DNA of 64,000 nucleotides from Massospora cicadina (lineage: Eukaryota > Entomophthoromycota > Entomophthoromycetes > Entomophthorales > Entomophthoraceae): assembly GCA_022478985.1 (NCBI GenBank), contig JAKSZP010006628.1, forward strand, positions 183,678 to 247,677, read 5' to 3'. The notes beneath the pieces were generated by a model that had not been told where the DNA came from, searched no databases, and saw only the letters and a list, made by a program, of their open reading frames with translations. Positions 35,515 to 46,059 of this stretch are shown in pieces (the stretch's first letter is position 1; every line of letters starts with the position of its first letter). The position numbers and the translations under genes are program-made.

Positions 35515-36590
35515 ACCCACAAGTAAAAGATGGGTTTCAGTCCTATAAAGTGTAAGCAGTTGATTTTAACATGGCTTCTCAAAAATCTCATCAGCCTGAG
35601 CAAATCTGATTTTGAAGAGGCGGGTATCTCAAGGATTGGCTGGTTCACCCCACTAAAAAATGGCAACATGAGTTTGAAAGTTAAGATTGATAAGCTGAGT
35701 GTGAGGAAAAAAGTCAGTTTAGGCTTAATCTTAAAAAGAGTTCAGCGTTGCTAATTTTTTAGGTATACTTACTTTTTCTAAGGTATCAATAGCACCAGCT
35801 TTAAAGTTATAGTAAACATTGACAGAGGAGCGTAGGAAGCACTCGGAATTTTTTGGAAATAAAAATAAATGACAAAGTAGAAGGGGGCAAATGTGAAACC
35901 AACAACAAGGCTACATAAAGCAGCTGTATAGATATCCTAAACTGACCCTGTAATTTACACCTTAGAGGCTCCAGAGATTGAGGGAGTGATCAGTCACAGG
36001 AAAAACCTCAGCATCCTTCTCATGAACTTAAAGGTGAGTTTATGGGCAAGGGAAGGCTTGGTAATAGGAGGCTAGGCCATAACATCAAGGCTTTAGATTG
36101 ATAGTGTAGTTTTTATAGATAAAATTTTGAGAATATTAGTGTTAAGGCAAAAAAATTGGTAAAAATTGGCCTGGACGTCTAAATCCTTGAGGACAAAGCT
36201 GATTCCAGGTGGCGGTGCTTCATCAGTTAGGTTTAGATAGTTAACTTCCAAATCAGCTTGGCTTCTTGAATTAACATTGAGTTTTATAGAAAGAACTGAA
36301 ATAAGTAAGAGCCAAATTGTCTAAGGGTAAGTATTTGAGTTGTTTGGCCTATCTGACATGGCAAAGAAGGTGTGAAAATTTGCCATAGTCTCACACAGTT
36401 CTAAAACAGATGCTGGGCAGTTTGTAAGTGATGTATCACCTGGATCAATCATTAAATGGAAAATCATGAATTCTTCAGGCAGATTAAAAAATAAAAAGAA
36501 AGTAGTTTAGCATCCAGGGTTGACCAACTCAAGGGTGACAAACTTGGAGCACAGTTTTGCATAAATTTTAAAGAGGTAGTAAGGTGGCAT
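35515..36590 (-). pseudogene. Degenerate ORF of unknown function in element E
   Basis: From ATG at 36590 a single - strand frame runs to a TAA at 35955-35957 (212 codons, five internal stops). The same frame continues, with about six more stops, to about 35515. That is roughly 11 stops in 358 codons, where AT-rich noncoding DNA should give about 25, so I infer decayed coding sequence without frameshifts. Starts MPPYYLFKIYAKL; includes NLPEEFMIFHLMIDPGD and NLTDEAPPPGISFVL. The 35760-35950 part is strongly hydrophobic, possibly a membrane segment. I recognise no gag, pol or envelope motif. It could be a cargo or accessory gene, or simply an old unrecognised Gag. Confidence 0.35.
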
Positions 36591-37631
36591 AATTTCTTAA
36601 TAAGTTTTTAATTGTATTAAGGTTCATCAGGTAATATTAGTTCTCTAATGTTAGTTAGAAATCCTAAAATAATTAGTAGGATACAAGTGATAATCATAAA
36701 TAAAAGTGGTATATTAATTAAAGTGGCGTGTGGGTGCGATTTGGTCTCAAGGGCACTTGGATCAGGTGGCCTGAGAGAATTTTTGGTGTTTTTGGTTACC
36801 TAAGACAAGGAAAATAAATTCAACTCAAAACATTTATTTTTGCTAGCTACTTTAAGCAGCTGTAGTCCTCATTGTCTAAGAACATAGAGCCTAGTCAGTC
36901 ATATGGTTTGGTTGCTCCATTAGCCTGATTGGGAGGATCTGGCTCAGCACAAAAATTAAACTCAAAATTCTATTGTTGAGATTTGTTAGTCCCAATTTTT
37001 CTTCGATTTAAGTGTCACAACAGCAAAGAGCTTAGTGTAGGAACTAAAGAGGGCGCTGAACTAATCAGGTTATAGTTTCAAAATCAGCGTTATTGGAGCA
37101 ATAAGATGCAAGGTGCAGTGTAGTGGAGAGGGAACTAAAGCACTTTGGTTGATTAGATTACTTTTAATTTTAAATGAAGGCAGAATTATCCTGTTTATTT
37201 TAAATGTTTTGATTTGATTCCTACAGTGGACAACCGCCTCATAGATTTTGAGGTAAGGATGTGGGTTTGATCTGAACATCCTAGCTTAGAGGTTGCATTG
37301 TTAGCACGACATCTAATCTCATTGATTTCTTGTTTATCCTTATGGTAGGGAAAAGTCTAATTAGTCAATGTAGTTTTGATTTGATGACTCTATCTCAAGT
37401 AGATTAATAGCTTTGTAAGGTGGTAGGTAACTTCATCTAGAAGTTCTTAGTAGGACTGAGAACAGTCAATTGAATTGAAAGACAAAGAACTTTTAATTAA
37501 TTGAGTGGACCCTTATGTGCACAATCATCTTCCTATTATTGCTTGGATTATTTGATATTTGTGAAGGTATATTTTACCAGGTAGCTTAAGAAACACTTAG
37601 CTGAAAGCACTGTTTTCAATACTTTTCTGTT
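36591..37631. other. Element E, 5' internal region, unassigned
   Basis: About 1 kb between the E ORF and its 5' LTR. The longest - strand frame is 70 codons at 37070-37279 (MFRSNPHPYLKIYEAV), unrecognised. No zinc knuckle, protease motif or standard primer-binding block was seen. Confidence 0.35.
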
Positions 37632-38272
37632 TGTTGGCCAGTAGTCCTTTAGAAACAAGACTATTATGAGTCAAACTAGCACCTGCAGCTTCTTAGTGAA
37701 TATTTGTCACTTGGTAGATTAGCTCTTTGGCCTCCTTAGAGGGATTTTCTTTATTTAAGGAAGTACACAATGCACTTTGGAAAAAATGACAAAATTTGGA
37801 CAAAATCAAGTATAGTATATTTAAAATCATAGTTGTTCAGATCTATAGTATTCAAGGGGGTATACATTTAGAACTGATATCAATCCTTGGGATCAGCACA
37901 TACCCTGTGAACAGATCAAAATCAACTAACCTAGATCTTTAATATTGATGAAGCGAATTTTGTTTTAATAGATAGAGAGGCATATTATGTAAAATAGAAT
38001 TAGGGATAAGGCGACCAAAGCTAAATTATAACCGTGGTTCATACAAGACAGTAGAGCACTGTTTGGCAGAGCTACCCTGACTTTGTTTAACAAGGCATTT
38101 CAGTGTTATAAATTATTTGATGGTATTTAAATTATTATTAAATTAATTCTGAAATAAGCCATTAAAATTGATTGATAAAAATCATAAAAAATAGGCTGAG
38201 ATTGCTTAAATAGATACTTGCATTAAAAGCCTAAAGTTGAAGCTTCACAACTACAAGGGTCAACCCCCAACA
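37632..38272 (-). repeat. 5' LTR of element E
   Basis: About 641 bp, uninterrupted partner of the split copy. Starts tgttggcc, ends acccccaaca. It serves as the empty-site reference for the C2 insertion. The left edge is placed by similarity and could extend further left. Confidence 0.6.
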
Positions 38273-39083
38273 TATTGTGTAAGAGTTTCATGTCGATGGG
38301 TTTACCTTGGGGTAAGAAAATGAGGGCTCAGTAGCACACCATAGCCTGATGTCCAGTACAAATTTGAAATGGCTGGGAAAACCATTAAGATGATGGCGTC
38401 AATAGAATACTTCTCCCTTTCCCACCAATAGTTCTTTGCCATAGAAAGGTAATTTAATCCAGCTAAGGAAGTTTTTCAGGAAATATCCTACAGATGCTCA
38501 ACCCTGTCTATGCCCAACTGTAACAGATCATTAGCAATAGAAAAATTGAAAGAAGTGCTAGCCACTATATACTCCATATCTAGATACACGTGGTGAAGAA
38601 CTGACGTGGAGAGTAGGGTTCACTTCTTTGTTGTTAGGAACCCTCTAGTTCAAATGATCACTAAATTGTTTTTGCTTTATTGGCTTTATACTAGGGTTCA
38701 TCTACTGTAATAGTTGCAGCTAACTGAGAATTGACTAGGTATACAAGCTGGAGTATGTTAGTGCCCAGTGAATGGCCCAGGACTGAAAAGGACCAACTGA
38801 GCTAGTGATTTTTAGTGGGACATTATACCAAAGAACCCATAACAAACCAGAAGTCTGCGATGGGAGCAGTTTAGATCTTGGTGGGGCAACCCCTTGGGTG
38901 GGAGAGGCATGGAGAGCGACAACCTATCCAAGTTTTGCAATTGTTGATTGTTGTATATGATGTATCAAAGAAGTATAGTGACATAGATCAGGCTTATTGT
39001 GCCAAGTTGATGGTGGATTGGTAGAGTATTAAAGTCGTATGTGTACACAGCATCCACAATAAATTGGCAGAAAGGATTTGAAA
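38273..39083 (-). pseudogene. Possible B-like gag relic
   Basis: About 810 bp between E and C3 without a clear ORF. On the - strand, a stretch near 38380-38560 resembles a conserved part of gypsy B Gag (a Leu/Gln-rich segment ending in W-x-E-R/E). Near 38740, cnagctgg context also resembles B at 23285. The resemblance is weak and by eye; it could be chance in AT-rich DNA. No other feature seen. Confidence 0.25.
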
Positions 39084-39088
39084 CACAG

Positions 39089-39689
39089 TGTTGAACATTT
39101 GCCCTCCAGGCTGCAAAGTAAGAATGTTGGGGGCAAACAGGGGAAAATCGGAGAAGCATTGGAAGTTTAGCCGCTTCTGATAATACAGCTATCAATTTTA
39201 TTGTAAAAAACAATTCCACCGGCCAAAAGACCCTAGCCAACTCTTGGTGGAACCCAATAAATTGGGGCCCTAAGTTTCCTACTAAAACTGGGGACCAATG
39301 GAGTGAGATTCTTTACCCGCCCAGTGATTGGGTAAAAATGATGAAAGCCTTACCTCATGGAGTCAAATTCCCTATTGTCAGCCCCTTTCAGCCATTTCCT
39401 AAACTAACGCGAGTTTAAAACGACCTGATAGGTCCTTCTCACATATTTCCTAATTTGGAACGTGCTAAGCAATTCAAACCTCGAACTCTAACATGCTAAC
39501 TATGAATTATTGATGGAAAATTAGGGATCTTTCCTGAACCCCCGTGGCTATCATTAAATACACAAAAAAGCTCAAATTCCTAAGCTTTACTATTGTTACC
39601 TTTTTATTTTAAAAGTGATTTTCTCCCTCAGTTGTTGGATTTTTAGGCTTATAAGCACCAGCGAGCTAAAAATCTCCAAAAGTCCAACA
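39089..39689 (+). repeat. 5' LTR of gypsy C3
   Basis: 601 bp, TG...CA ends (tgttgaac...ccaaca). Contains a coding-like stretch also found in the 3' LTR (see 44854-45174); one missing G near 39130 shifts its frame. aataaa-type signals occur, for example at 39257. Confidence 0.9.
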
Positions 39690-39739
39690 AGTAGTGCTCA
39701 CTACAGGGGTGCCTGTATACCACCAAACTTCTTAAAAAA

Positions 39740-41084
39740 ATGACAATTAACTTGGAACCAAGACTGACTGCCTTGGAGCAGCAACTATCCAGTGCTTTGT
39801 CTCGCCTCAAAAGGCTTGAGAAACCCTCATCACCAGGCCCTTATGGGGACTCTCCTCTCATTTACAAACCTCCTTTTAGGAATAAGTTCACCCCGGGTGA
39901 GGGAAGTGTTGCTGTTTTCCTTTTTATGTATGAAGTTGCTATGGAAGGGGCAACGGATCATCTTAAAATTAAGCACCTCCTTCCTTGCTTAAATCGTGGC
40001 GCCCAAGAGATCATGGTTCCACACATGGCTACCCTTAGCACCTGGGCGGAGGTGAAGCAAGCTCTAACTGAAGAATTTGGCTCATTACGAAGTTTGAAAA
40101 GGCAGAAACAGGCCTTCATGTGCCTTAGCCTATCACATGGTGAATCAAACCGCCTCCTTTGTTGAACGGTTTTATATGAAAGCACAACCCCTATTGCTTG
40201 CTAAGATGCTACCCCTAGATGATGCTATTGCAGGTATCTTTGCTGGCTTGGTGGCCTATCCTGCATTAGCCATGCATCTCACTTCCATAAAGCGCACTTT
40301 CAAAAATGTACATGATATAAAGGAGGCCTTTTTAGAGGTGGCGGAGATATATGAGCTTGATCCTACACAAGGAGTGATGAGTCAAGCTTTCCCGCCACCC
40401 AATGCTGCATCTGCTATGGCTGTCTCTCTTTGGAAACCCGACCCTGCGGAGTTGCCAATGGTTATAGCTGAGACAGGGCAGTGCTCCTCATTGATTCCAG
40501 CTCAACAAACCCCGTTGGTGAAAGTAGATGCCCCTTTTGCTGGCCCATATTTATTTTTAAAGCCTACATTTAAGTCAAAGCCCTTTCCTCGGGTTCCAAC
40601 TGCCCCCACTAACAACGGGTCAAATGGCCAGGTCACAAAAGCTAAACCACCTGGTGCACCAAAGCACCCAGCCATTGCTCGGCCTAATGCTGTTGAAGTT
40701 GAAGCATCCAATTCCATGACACTGCCCTTTTCATCCTCTGGTTCAAAAGTGCAGCCGACGCAGCTAGCTATCACTTTGCCTGGCTCCCCTCCTTTGGCAG
40801 AGAAGTTTTCCAAAGTTCCTGAAGTGTCACATTCTTATAAGGCGCTACCTCTATCCCCACCAGCCTCACCTTTAGTTGTACCTCGCACTAAACCTAAAAC
40901 CATGGGGCAACCCAAATCTATCCCTCCTAAGGCTCAAGTTAAAGCTGTTGCCAATCTCATACCTCCACCCAAGAAGGGAAGCGTTGACCTTCCCACACCC
41001 CCTATGGACTCTCTAACATGTATTGATAATCCCTCTGATGACGAGACTGAGGGGGTTGTGAAGATAACGGTCACTATGTCTTAG
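39740..41084 (+). CDS. C3 Gag (one frameshift)
   Basis: About 445 codons in two overlapping frames: 39740-40165, then 40137-41084. The shift is near 40140, where SHGES should continue into TASFVERFYMKAQPLL. The Met at 39740 follows the primer-binding block by 30 bp. The N-terminal part has a short coiled-coil-like LEQQLSSALSRLKRLEK, then a capsid-type helical region (FLFMYEVAMEGATD, TWAEVKQALTEEFGSL). The C-terminal third is rich in Pro and Lys (RTKPKTMGQPKSIPPKAQ). No CCHC knuckle, so the basic, Pro-rich tail may bind RNA (inference). Gag assembles the cytoplasmic particle. Confidence 0.75.
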
Positions 41085-41098
41085 GAGCCCCAGGGGAA

Positions 41099-42450
41099 GT
41101 GGAGGTACCTGATAACTTAAAACCAGAGCGAGTGGATTGGGCTAAAGTGCCCAGCCGCACCTATCTCTATCAGGTGTTGAGAGGCCTGGAGGTTATTGAT
41201 ACTGCCAGTGATGCGGATCAGCTTGTTGCATCAATGCTTCAGCTCCCTCAAAGTGTATATACGTTGCAAACTATCCAGGAGAAATATCCTGAGACTGCCA
41301 ACTGCCTCACCTTCACGCTCAATCTCAAGAAGGTTCTTTCTCTTCCCCCAATCTGGGTGGAACTTTAACTGAAGTAGAAGTTGTTGTTAAGGGAGTGCGG
41401 GTTAAGGCTATTCTTGACACTGGGTCTCCTGTGAATGTTGTGTCTTCAAGGCTTATGAAAAAAATTAAGTTGGCTCCTGACCTTTACTATACTCAAGGGT
41501 TTGGAACGGCAGGGCCAACCAATACCCGCGCTATTGGAGCTTACTCATCTTTACCTATCCGATTTGGGAAACTTCTCCTCTCAGCCCCAGCGGTAGCCTT
41601 AACCAACAATACATATGACATGCTCATTGGTACCCAGTTCATACTTGAGTATGAGGGGATCATCAATCTGAAACAGGGCTATCTCTCCCTGCTTAACTAT
41701 AAGGTACCTCTGATTTTAGCCAATGAAGAGCTCAATAAAAAAGATTTCATATGTACTATTGAGTTTCCATCTTCTGTCTTATCCCTACACTACACAACGG
41801 CAGGACGCAAAACCAAGATGTTGCCTCCATCAGTGGATGCCCTCGAGGGTATCCATTTCTATGCTACAGAAGAGGTAGTAATTAAAGCGGGTGAACAGAA
41901 GGTGCTAGACACCAAGGTTACTATGCAAATCCCCCGCAACTTCTTATTGCACCTAACAAGCATTAATGGAGTTAGCCCCTTGGAGCCTAGAGTTCTGCCG
42001 TGCGTGTTAGATCCTGCTTATCATCGCCCCATTAACCTCCTACTTGGAAACCTTACCAAGAAGGATATGGTGGTGAAAAAGCACCAGGAGATCGGAAGAG
42101 GCTTGTTGCTTTCCCTTGAGGACATAAACCAGGTCCACTGTATTGGGTCTATGGCAGATTTGGGCTTACCTGCCGACCAGTCAATATGTACATTGCCTAC
42201 TATTCATATCTCAGAGGACTTAACTCCCGTGGAGCTTACTAAAGTTCATTCTTTACTGGAGTCCTACAGCGATATCTTCTCCAAGTCTGATAATGACTAT
42301 GGACATATGAAAGGTTGGATGCACACCATTGACGTTGGGAATGCTCATCCTATCTGCTCTAAACCCTACCGCAAGTCAAAAGTTGAAGAGATACAGATGC
42401 AAACGGAGCTCAAACAGCTGCTAGATGCTGGGTTGCTAGTGCCATCCTAA
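41099..42450 (+). CDS. C3 Pol N-terminus: linker and aspartic protease
   Basis: Two frames. The first, 41099-41368, is a linker of unknown function (VPDNLKPERVDWAKVP). After a shift near 41350, 41395-42450 encodes the retropepsin: AILDTGSPVNVVS with catalytic Asp at 41416-41418, and the later flap/core motif YDMLIGTQFI. The region ends in the RT-proximal ELKQLLDAGLLVPS, closed by a TAA at 42448-42450 that interrupts Pol where a sense codon is expected. The protease would process Gag-Pol. All catalytic residues are present. Confidence 0.8.
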
Positions 42451-43729
42451 AGCCCTTGGTCTTCCCCACTTCTGGTGATAAAGAAGAAAAAGGGGGTCAT
42501 TGGGTGGTTATGGACTACCGTAAGCTGAACAACCTCACTAAGAATGACAGCTATCCTATACCCACATTGATGATGCGCTAGCCCAACTCTCTGGGTCTAA
42601 ATTCTTCTCCGCCATGGACTTGGCTAGCGGGTACTGGCAGATGGACCTTTCTCCACAGGATAAGGAGAAGTGCGCCCTTATCTTCAGCGAAGGCTTATTT
42701 CAACCCACTCGGCTACCTCAAGGTTTGTGCAACGCACCCGCCACTTTTCAGCGGGCCATGGATCACATCCTCCAGGACCTTAAGCTGAGTTGTGTCATTG
42801 TTTACTTAGATGACATCACAGTCTTCATGAAAACTTTTAATGAGCATCTCGCGCACCTAAAAGAGGTGTTTCAACGCTTGCGAGCATCTAACCTCAAACT
42901 AAAGCCCTCCAAGTGTACTTTCTTCCAGAAGAAGCTGGACTTCCTCGGACACGCCATCTCCCAGGATGGGATACAACCTCTACAAGACAAGGTTGAAGCA
43001 ATAACTAAGATGCCCCCTCCTACAACTCTTCAGGACATACAAGTCTTTTTTGGCATGATGGGGTACTACCATCAATTCATCCCTAAATTCGCCCAACTCA
43101 GTGAGCCCCTTGTCCGTCTCCTGGCTAAAAACACCCCTTTCCATTGGGGTGCTGAACAAAAAGCTGCATTTGAGAGCATGAAGGCATTATTACAAAAAAG
43201 GCCAATACTCCGTCACCCTTACTATAGCAAGCCCTTCATGTTATTCACGGATGCTTCTGATTACGCCGTTGGAGCTATCTTAGCTCAATTGGACGAAAAT
43301 GTAATTAATAATTCTGTGTCATAATTTAGCAAAATGCTTTCAAAAGCTGAGCGCAATTACAGCGTCACTGAGAAGGTTTGCTTAGCTTTCTTGCTTGCTG
43401 TTAAGCAATATCGCCCTTTCCTTTATGGCACTTCTTTCAAAGTAATCACCGACCACGCCTCTCTAAAGTGGTTGCAGAATATGAAGGATCCCACTGGACG
43501 ATTGGCTCGCTGGGTTCTTAAGCTCCAGCATTATGATATGACTATTGAGCACCATGCCGGGACATGCCATATGAATGTTAATGGGTTAACGCGTTTGCTT
43601 GTTCTTCACCTTGACAATAGTGAAGCTGAGAGGTTGCATGACCTCCTAATGACTCGTGGGGCGTGGGCTGATGAAGATGAGCCTGTACAGAAGATGTTAG
43701 ATCGGCACTCTCGCAATACCAAGGTGTAG
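42451..43729 (+). CDS. C3 Pol middle: reverse transcriptase and RNase H
   Basis: RT begins SPWSSPLLVIKKK at 42451, then two frameshifts (near 42490 and 42562) separate WVVMDYRKLN and the IDDALAQLSG segment. From 42614 the frame is clean: MDLASGYWQ with the first catalytic Asp, QGLCNAPATFQ, and YLDD at 42803-42814. The thumb and connection follow (FLGHAISQDGI, MMGYYHQFIPKF). RNase H starts FTDASDYAVGAIL near 43243. A TAA at 43322-43324 replaces a Tyr codon before FSKMLSKAERNY, and the domain ends near 43600 after TDHASLKWLQNMKD. Four lesions in all. Confidence 0.85.
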
Positions 43730-44450
43730 AGTGGGTAGTTGTAAAAGCAAATGGGGGCCAAATGGTTGCCCTATCTCCGGCCATCTGAGCGCGTACCTGC
43801 GATCATGAAGTCTCATACTCTCATGGGCCATGGTGGAGTCAGGAAAACCTATGAGTGGGTTAAAGAGCGGTAAATTTGGGAGGGCATCATGGAAACCATA
43901 ACGGAAGTCTTGGAAGCCTGCCTGACCTGCAAAAACAATCCCGCTTCAAATCCCATTATCAGTACCAACCTAAGACACCACATCAACCTTTCCACACCAT
44001 TAGCTTAGATGTGGTAGGTCCTCTCCCTCAGACTACTGGGGGCAATCGTTATATATTGGTTGGTATTGATCATTTTACTAAATGGGTTGAAGCTGTGGCT
44101 CTCCACGCTCAGACTGCCAAAGCTACAGTTAACTTTTTACATCAATACATCTTCACATGGCATGGTTGTCCCCAGGTCCTCCTTTGTGATAACGGAAAGA
44201 ACTTCACTTCCCAGGTGTTAAAGCTTCTTGCCACTTCCGTGGGGACGCAACAACTTTTCTCTGCTCCTTACAATCTATCCACCAATGGGGCTGTAGAAAG
44301 AGCTAATGGGACCCTGGTCTCTATATTGCGGAAGATGGCCAGTTCAGACCCTCTTCACTGGGATCTTTACTTGCCCAGTGCGCTCATGGCTTATCATATT
44401 AGCTATCACCGTATACTTAAAATGTCCCCTTTCTGAGTGTTATATGGGTG
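43730..44450 (+). CDS. C3 integrase
   Basis: The N-terminal HHCC zinc-binding part is visible at 43800-43935 (SHTLMGHGG ... CLTC), with a TAA at 43871. The core, 43876-44436, keeps the complete DDE triad: D in SLDVVG (44008-44010), D in CDNGKNFTS 59 residues later, and E in NGAVERANG after exactly 35 more. A TGA at 44434-44436 interrupts SPF*VLYG, and the frame decays beyond. Integrase would insert the cDNA with the 5-bp stagger seen in cacag. No chromodomain was recognised. Confidence 0.85.
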
Positions 44451-44605
44451 AGAACCTGGGGTACCAGCGTTATTAGCTAAAAATTTCTTCTCTGATAGGA
44501 CCAATCCTGAAAAGTCATGAGAAAGTTGGCCCAGCACATCATCGAACTATAGTCTGAGGCTATGACTAATTTATCAGACTGTTACCAAAGAAAACTAAGC
44601 TGCAA

Positions 44606-45174
44606 ATGAGCTCCAGGCCCCTCTTCCCTCATTTCAAGTATCTTACTTGGTCCTCTATTACCACAACCAAATCACTCCAAGAAGTGAAAAGCTTGACTCT
44701 ATTTGGGAAGGGCCCTTTTCAGTTACCTACAAGCGAGGAGATGAATATTCTATCAAATCCCCTGCTTCCGGGATCACCATCAACTGAGTTCACAAGCGCT
44801 TCTTTTGGCCCTATTCTCCCCCCAACATTCTTGAGGGGGGCGATGTCGGACATTTGCCCTCCAGGCTGCAAAGTAAGAATGTTGGGGGGCAAACAGGGGA
44901 AATTTGGAGAAGCATTGGAAATTTAGCCGCTTCTGATAATACAACTATCAATTTTATTATAAAAAACAATTCCACCGGCCAAAAGACCCTAGCCAACTCT
45001 TGGTGGAACCCAATAAATTGGGGCCCTAAGTTTCCTACTAAAACTGGGGACCAAAGGAGTGAGATTCTTTACCCGCCCAGTGATTGGGTGAAAATGATGA
45101 AAACCTTACCTCATGGAGTCAAATTCCCTATTGTCAGCCCCTTTCAGCCATTTCCTAAACTAACGCGAGTTTAA
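44606..45174 (+). CDS. C3 Pol C-terminal extension running into the 3' LTR
   Basis: Two overlapping frames: 44606-44926 (with KGPFQLPTSEEM, like the WEGPFxV of integrase C-termini) and 44854-45174 inside the LTR. The LTR part reads NSTGQKTLANSWWNPINWGP and PPSDWVKMMKTLPHGVKFP and stops at 45172. The same codons are present in the 5' LTR at 39220-39418 with mostly silent or conservative changes. I infer that Pol extends through the polypurine tract about 110 codons into the LTR. An independent LTR ORF is the alternative. Confidence 0.5.
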
Positions 45175-45448
45175 AACGACCTGATAGGTCCTTCTCACAT
45201 ATTTCCTATTTTTGGAACGTGCTAAGCAATTCAAACCTCGAACTCTAACATGCTAACTATGAATTATTGATGGAAAATTAGGGATCTTTCCTGAACCCCC
45301 GTGGCTATCAATAAATACACAAAAAAGCTCAAATTCCTAAGCTTTACTATTTATTTAACATTTTTATTTTAAATTGGTTTTCTCCCTCAGTTGTTGGATT
45401 TTTAGGCTTATAAGCACCAGCGAGCTAAAAATCTCCAAAAATCCAACA
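44844..45448 (+). repeat. 3' LTR of gypsy C3
   Basis: 605 bp, starts tgtcggac after the polypurine tract cttgaggggggcga and ends ccaaca before the target copy cacag (45449-45453). One extra G relative to the 5' copy keeps its internal ORF open. Confidence 0.9.
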
Positions 45449-45453
45449 CACAG

Positions 45454-46054
45454 TCTTACTGACTTTTTTATGATTTAAAGTGCTGTCCAATTGATAAATT
45501 ATGATACCCACTCCTTGAACATTAGTAATTTTCAGATAGGGCGTGCATCTATTGATAGATGAAAAGATAAAAGATAGATGTGGATGGTGGATTTCAAAGA
45601 ACAAAAGCCAAAAAATGCTTATTTAGAGAAAAATTAAAAGAAATAACTAGTTTGACAATCTACCTTAAGGAGGGTGGCTGCTTTTATAGTAGGAGCGGGG
45701 GAGAATCAGAAGGTAGCTTAGAAATTGGCTTGTACCTGGGCCTTTGCGGGAATTCTAGTTTGGGTAGGTTGAGAAGAGCGCAGTAAGTAGGGTAATGACT
45801 TCAATAAGCTTAAATTAGGTCATAAAATTATTGATAGCGTGTTTACTGGATTAGCTAGTAATCCAAAGTGATGCTACCAATCACAGACTGATTCATATGG
45901 AATTGTGAACCCTAGTAACCAGTTTTACAAAAACAAGTTCTAAAAAGGGAATTGATTGGATGAACAAAGGAGGCGGATTAAGAAATCTGCAGTTCAATCT
46001 GCATTGCAATTTGCAATCCAGATAATATCATTAAATAAATTTAATTTACTAGGC
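45454..46054. other. Unassigned DNA between C3 and F
   Basis: About 600 bp with no recognised gene. A 68-codon + strand frame (45580-45786) has no known motif. It is the sequence into which C3 (left edge) and F (right edge, target atact) inserted, continuous with 38273-39083 on one side and 52333 onward on the other. Confidence 0.4.
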
Positions 46055-46059
46055 ATACT

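Larger units (their letters stand above)
28082..38272 (-). mobile_element. Short LTR element E, split by gypsy C2
   Basis: Repeats at 28082-28593 plus 35241-35388 and at 37632-38272 align with each other, including ttataaat(c/t)attt(a/g)atg where C2 sits in the left copy. A - strand polypurine tract (cttggaggggacag) lies at 35389-35402 beside the left copy, which fits a 3' LTR. The LTRs are about 640-655 bp and the internal region about 2.24 kb. No gag, protease, RT or integrase was recognised, so it is probably non-autonomous or internally deleted. The usual primer-binding block was not found beside 37632, and no outer duplication was found. Confidence 0.6.
39089..45448 (+). mobile_element. 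Ty3/gypsy element C3, complete and youngest
   Basis: A complete 6.36-kb element with LTRs 39089-39689 and 44844-45448 and a perfect target duplication cacag (39084-39088, 45449-45453). Primer-binding block 39690-39709 (AGTAGTGCTCACTACAGGGG), gag, protease, RT, RNase H, integrase, polypurine tract cttgaggggggcga (44830-44843). The two LTRs differ by roughly 3-4 percent by eye, the lowest in the window. GC content is higher than in the older copies. Its proteins are homologous to C1 and C2, but its LTR is about 600 bp against 770 and not obviously alignable, so it is a sister family. Confidence 0.9.

Noticed and set aside
35530..35754. 74-codon + strand frame in element E
   Set aside because: Overlaps, antisense, the longer - strand degenerate ORF; neither is proven, but the - strand frame agrees with the strand of the element.
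40502..40813. 103-codon - strand frame
   Set aside because: Shadow of C3 gag on the + strand, which has the family match.
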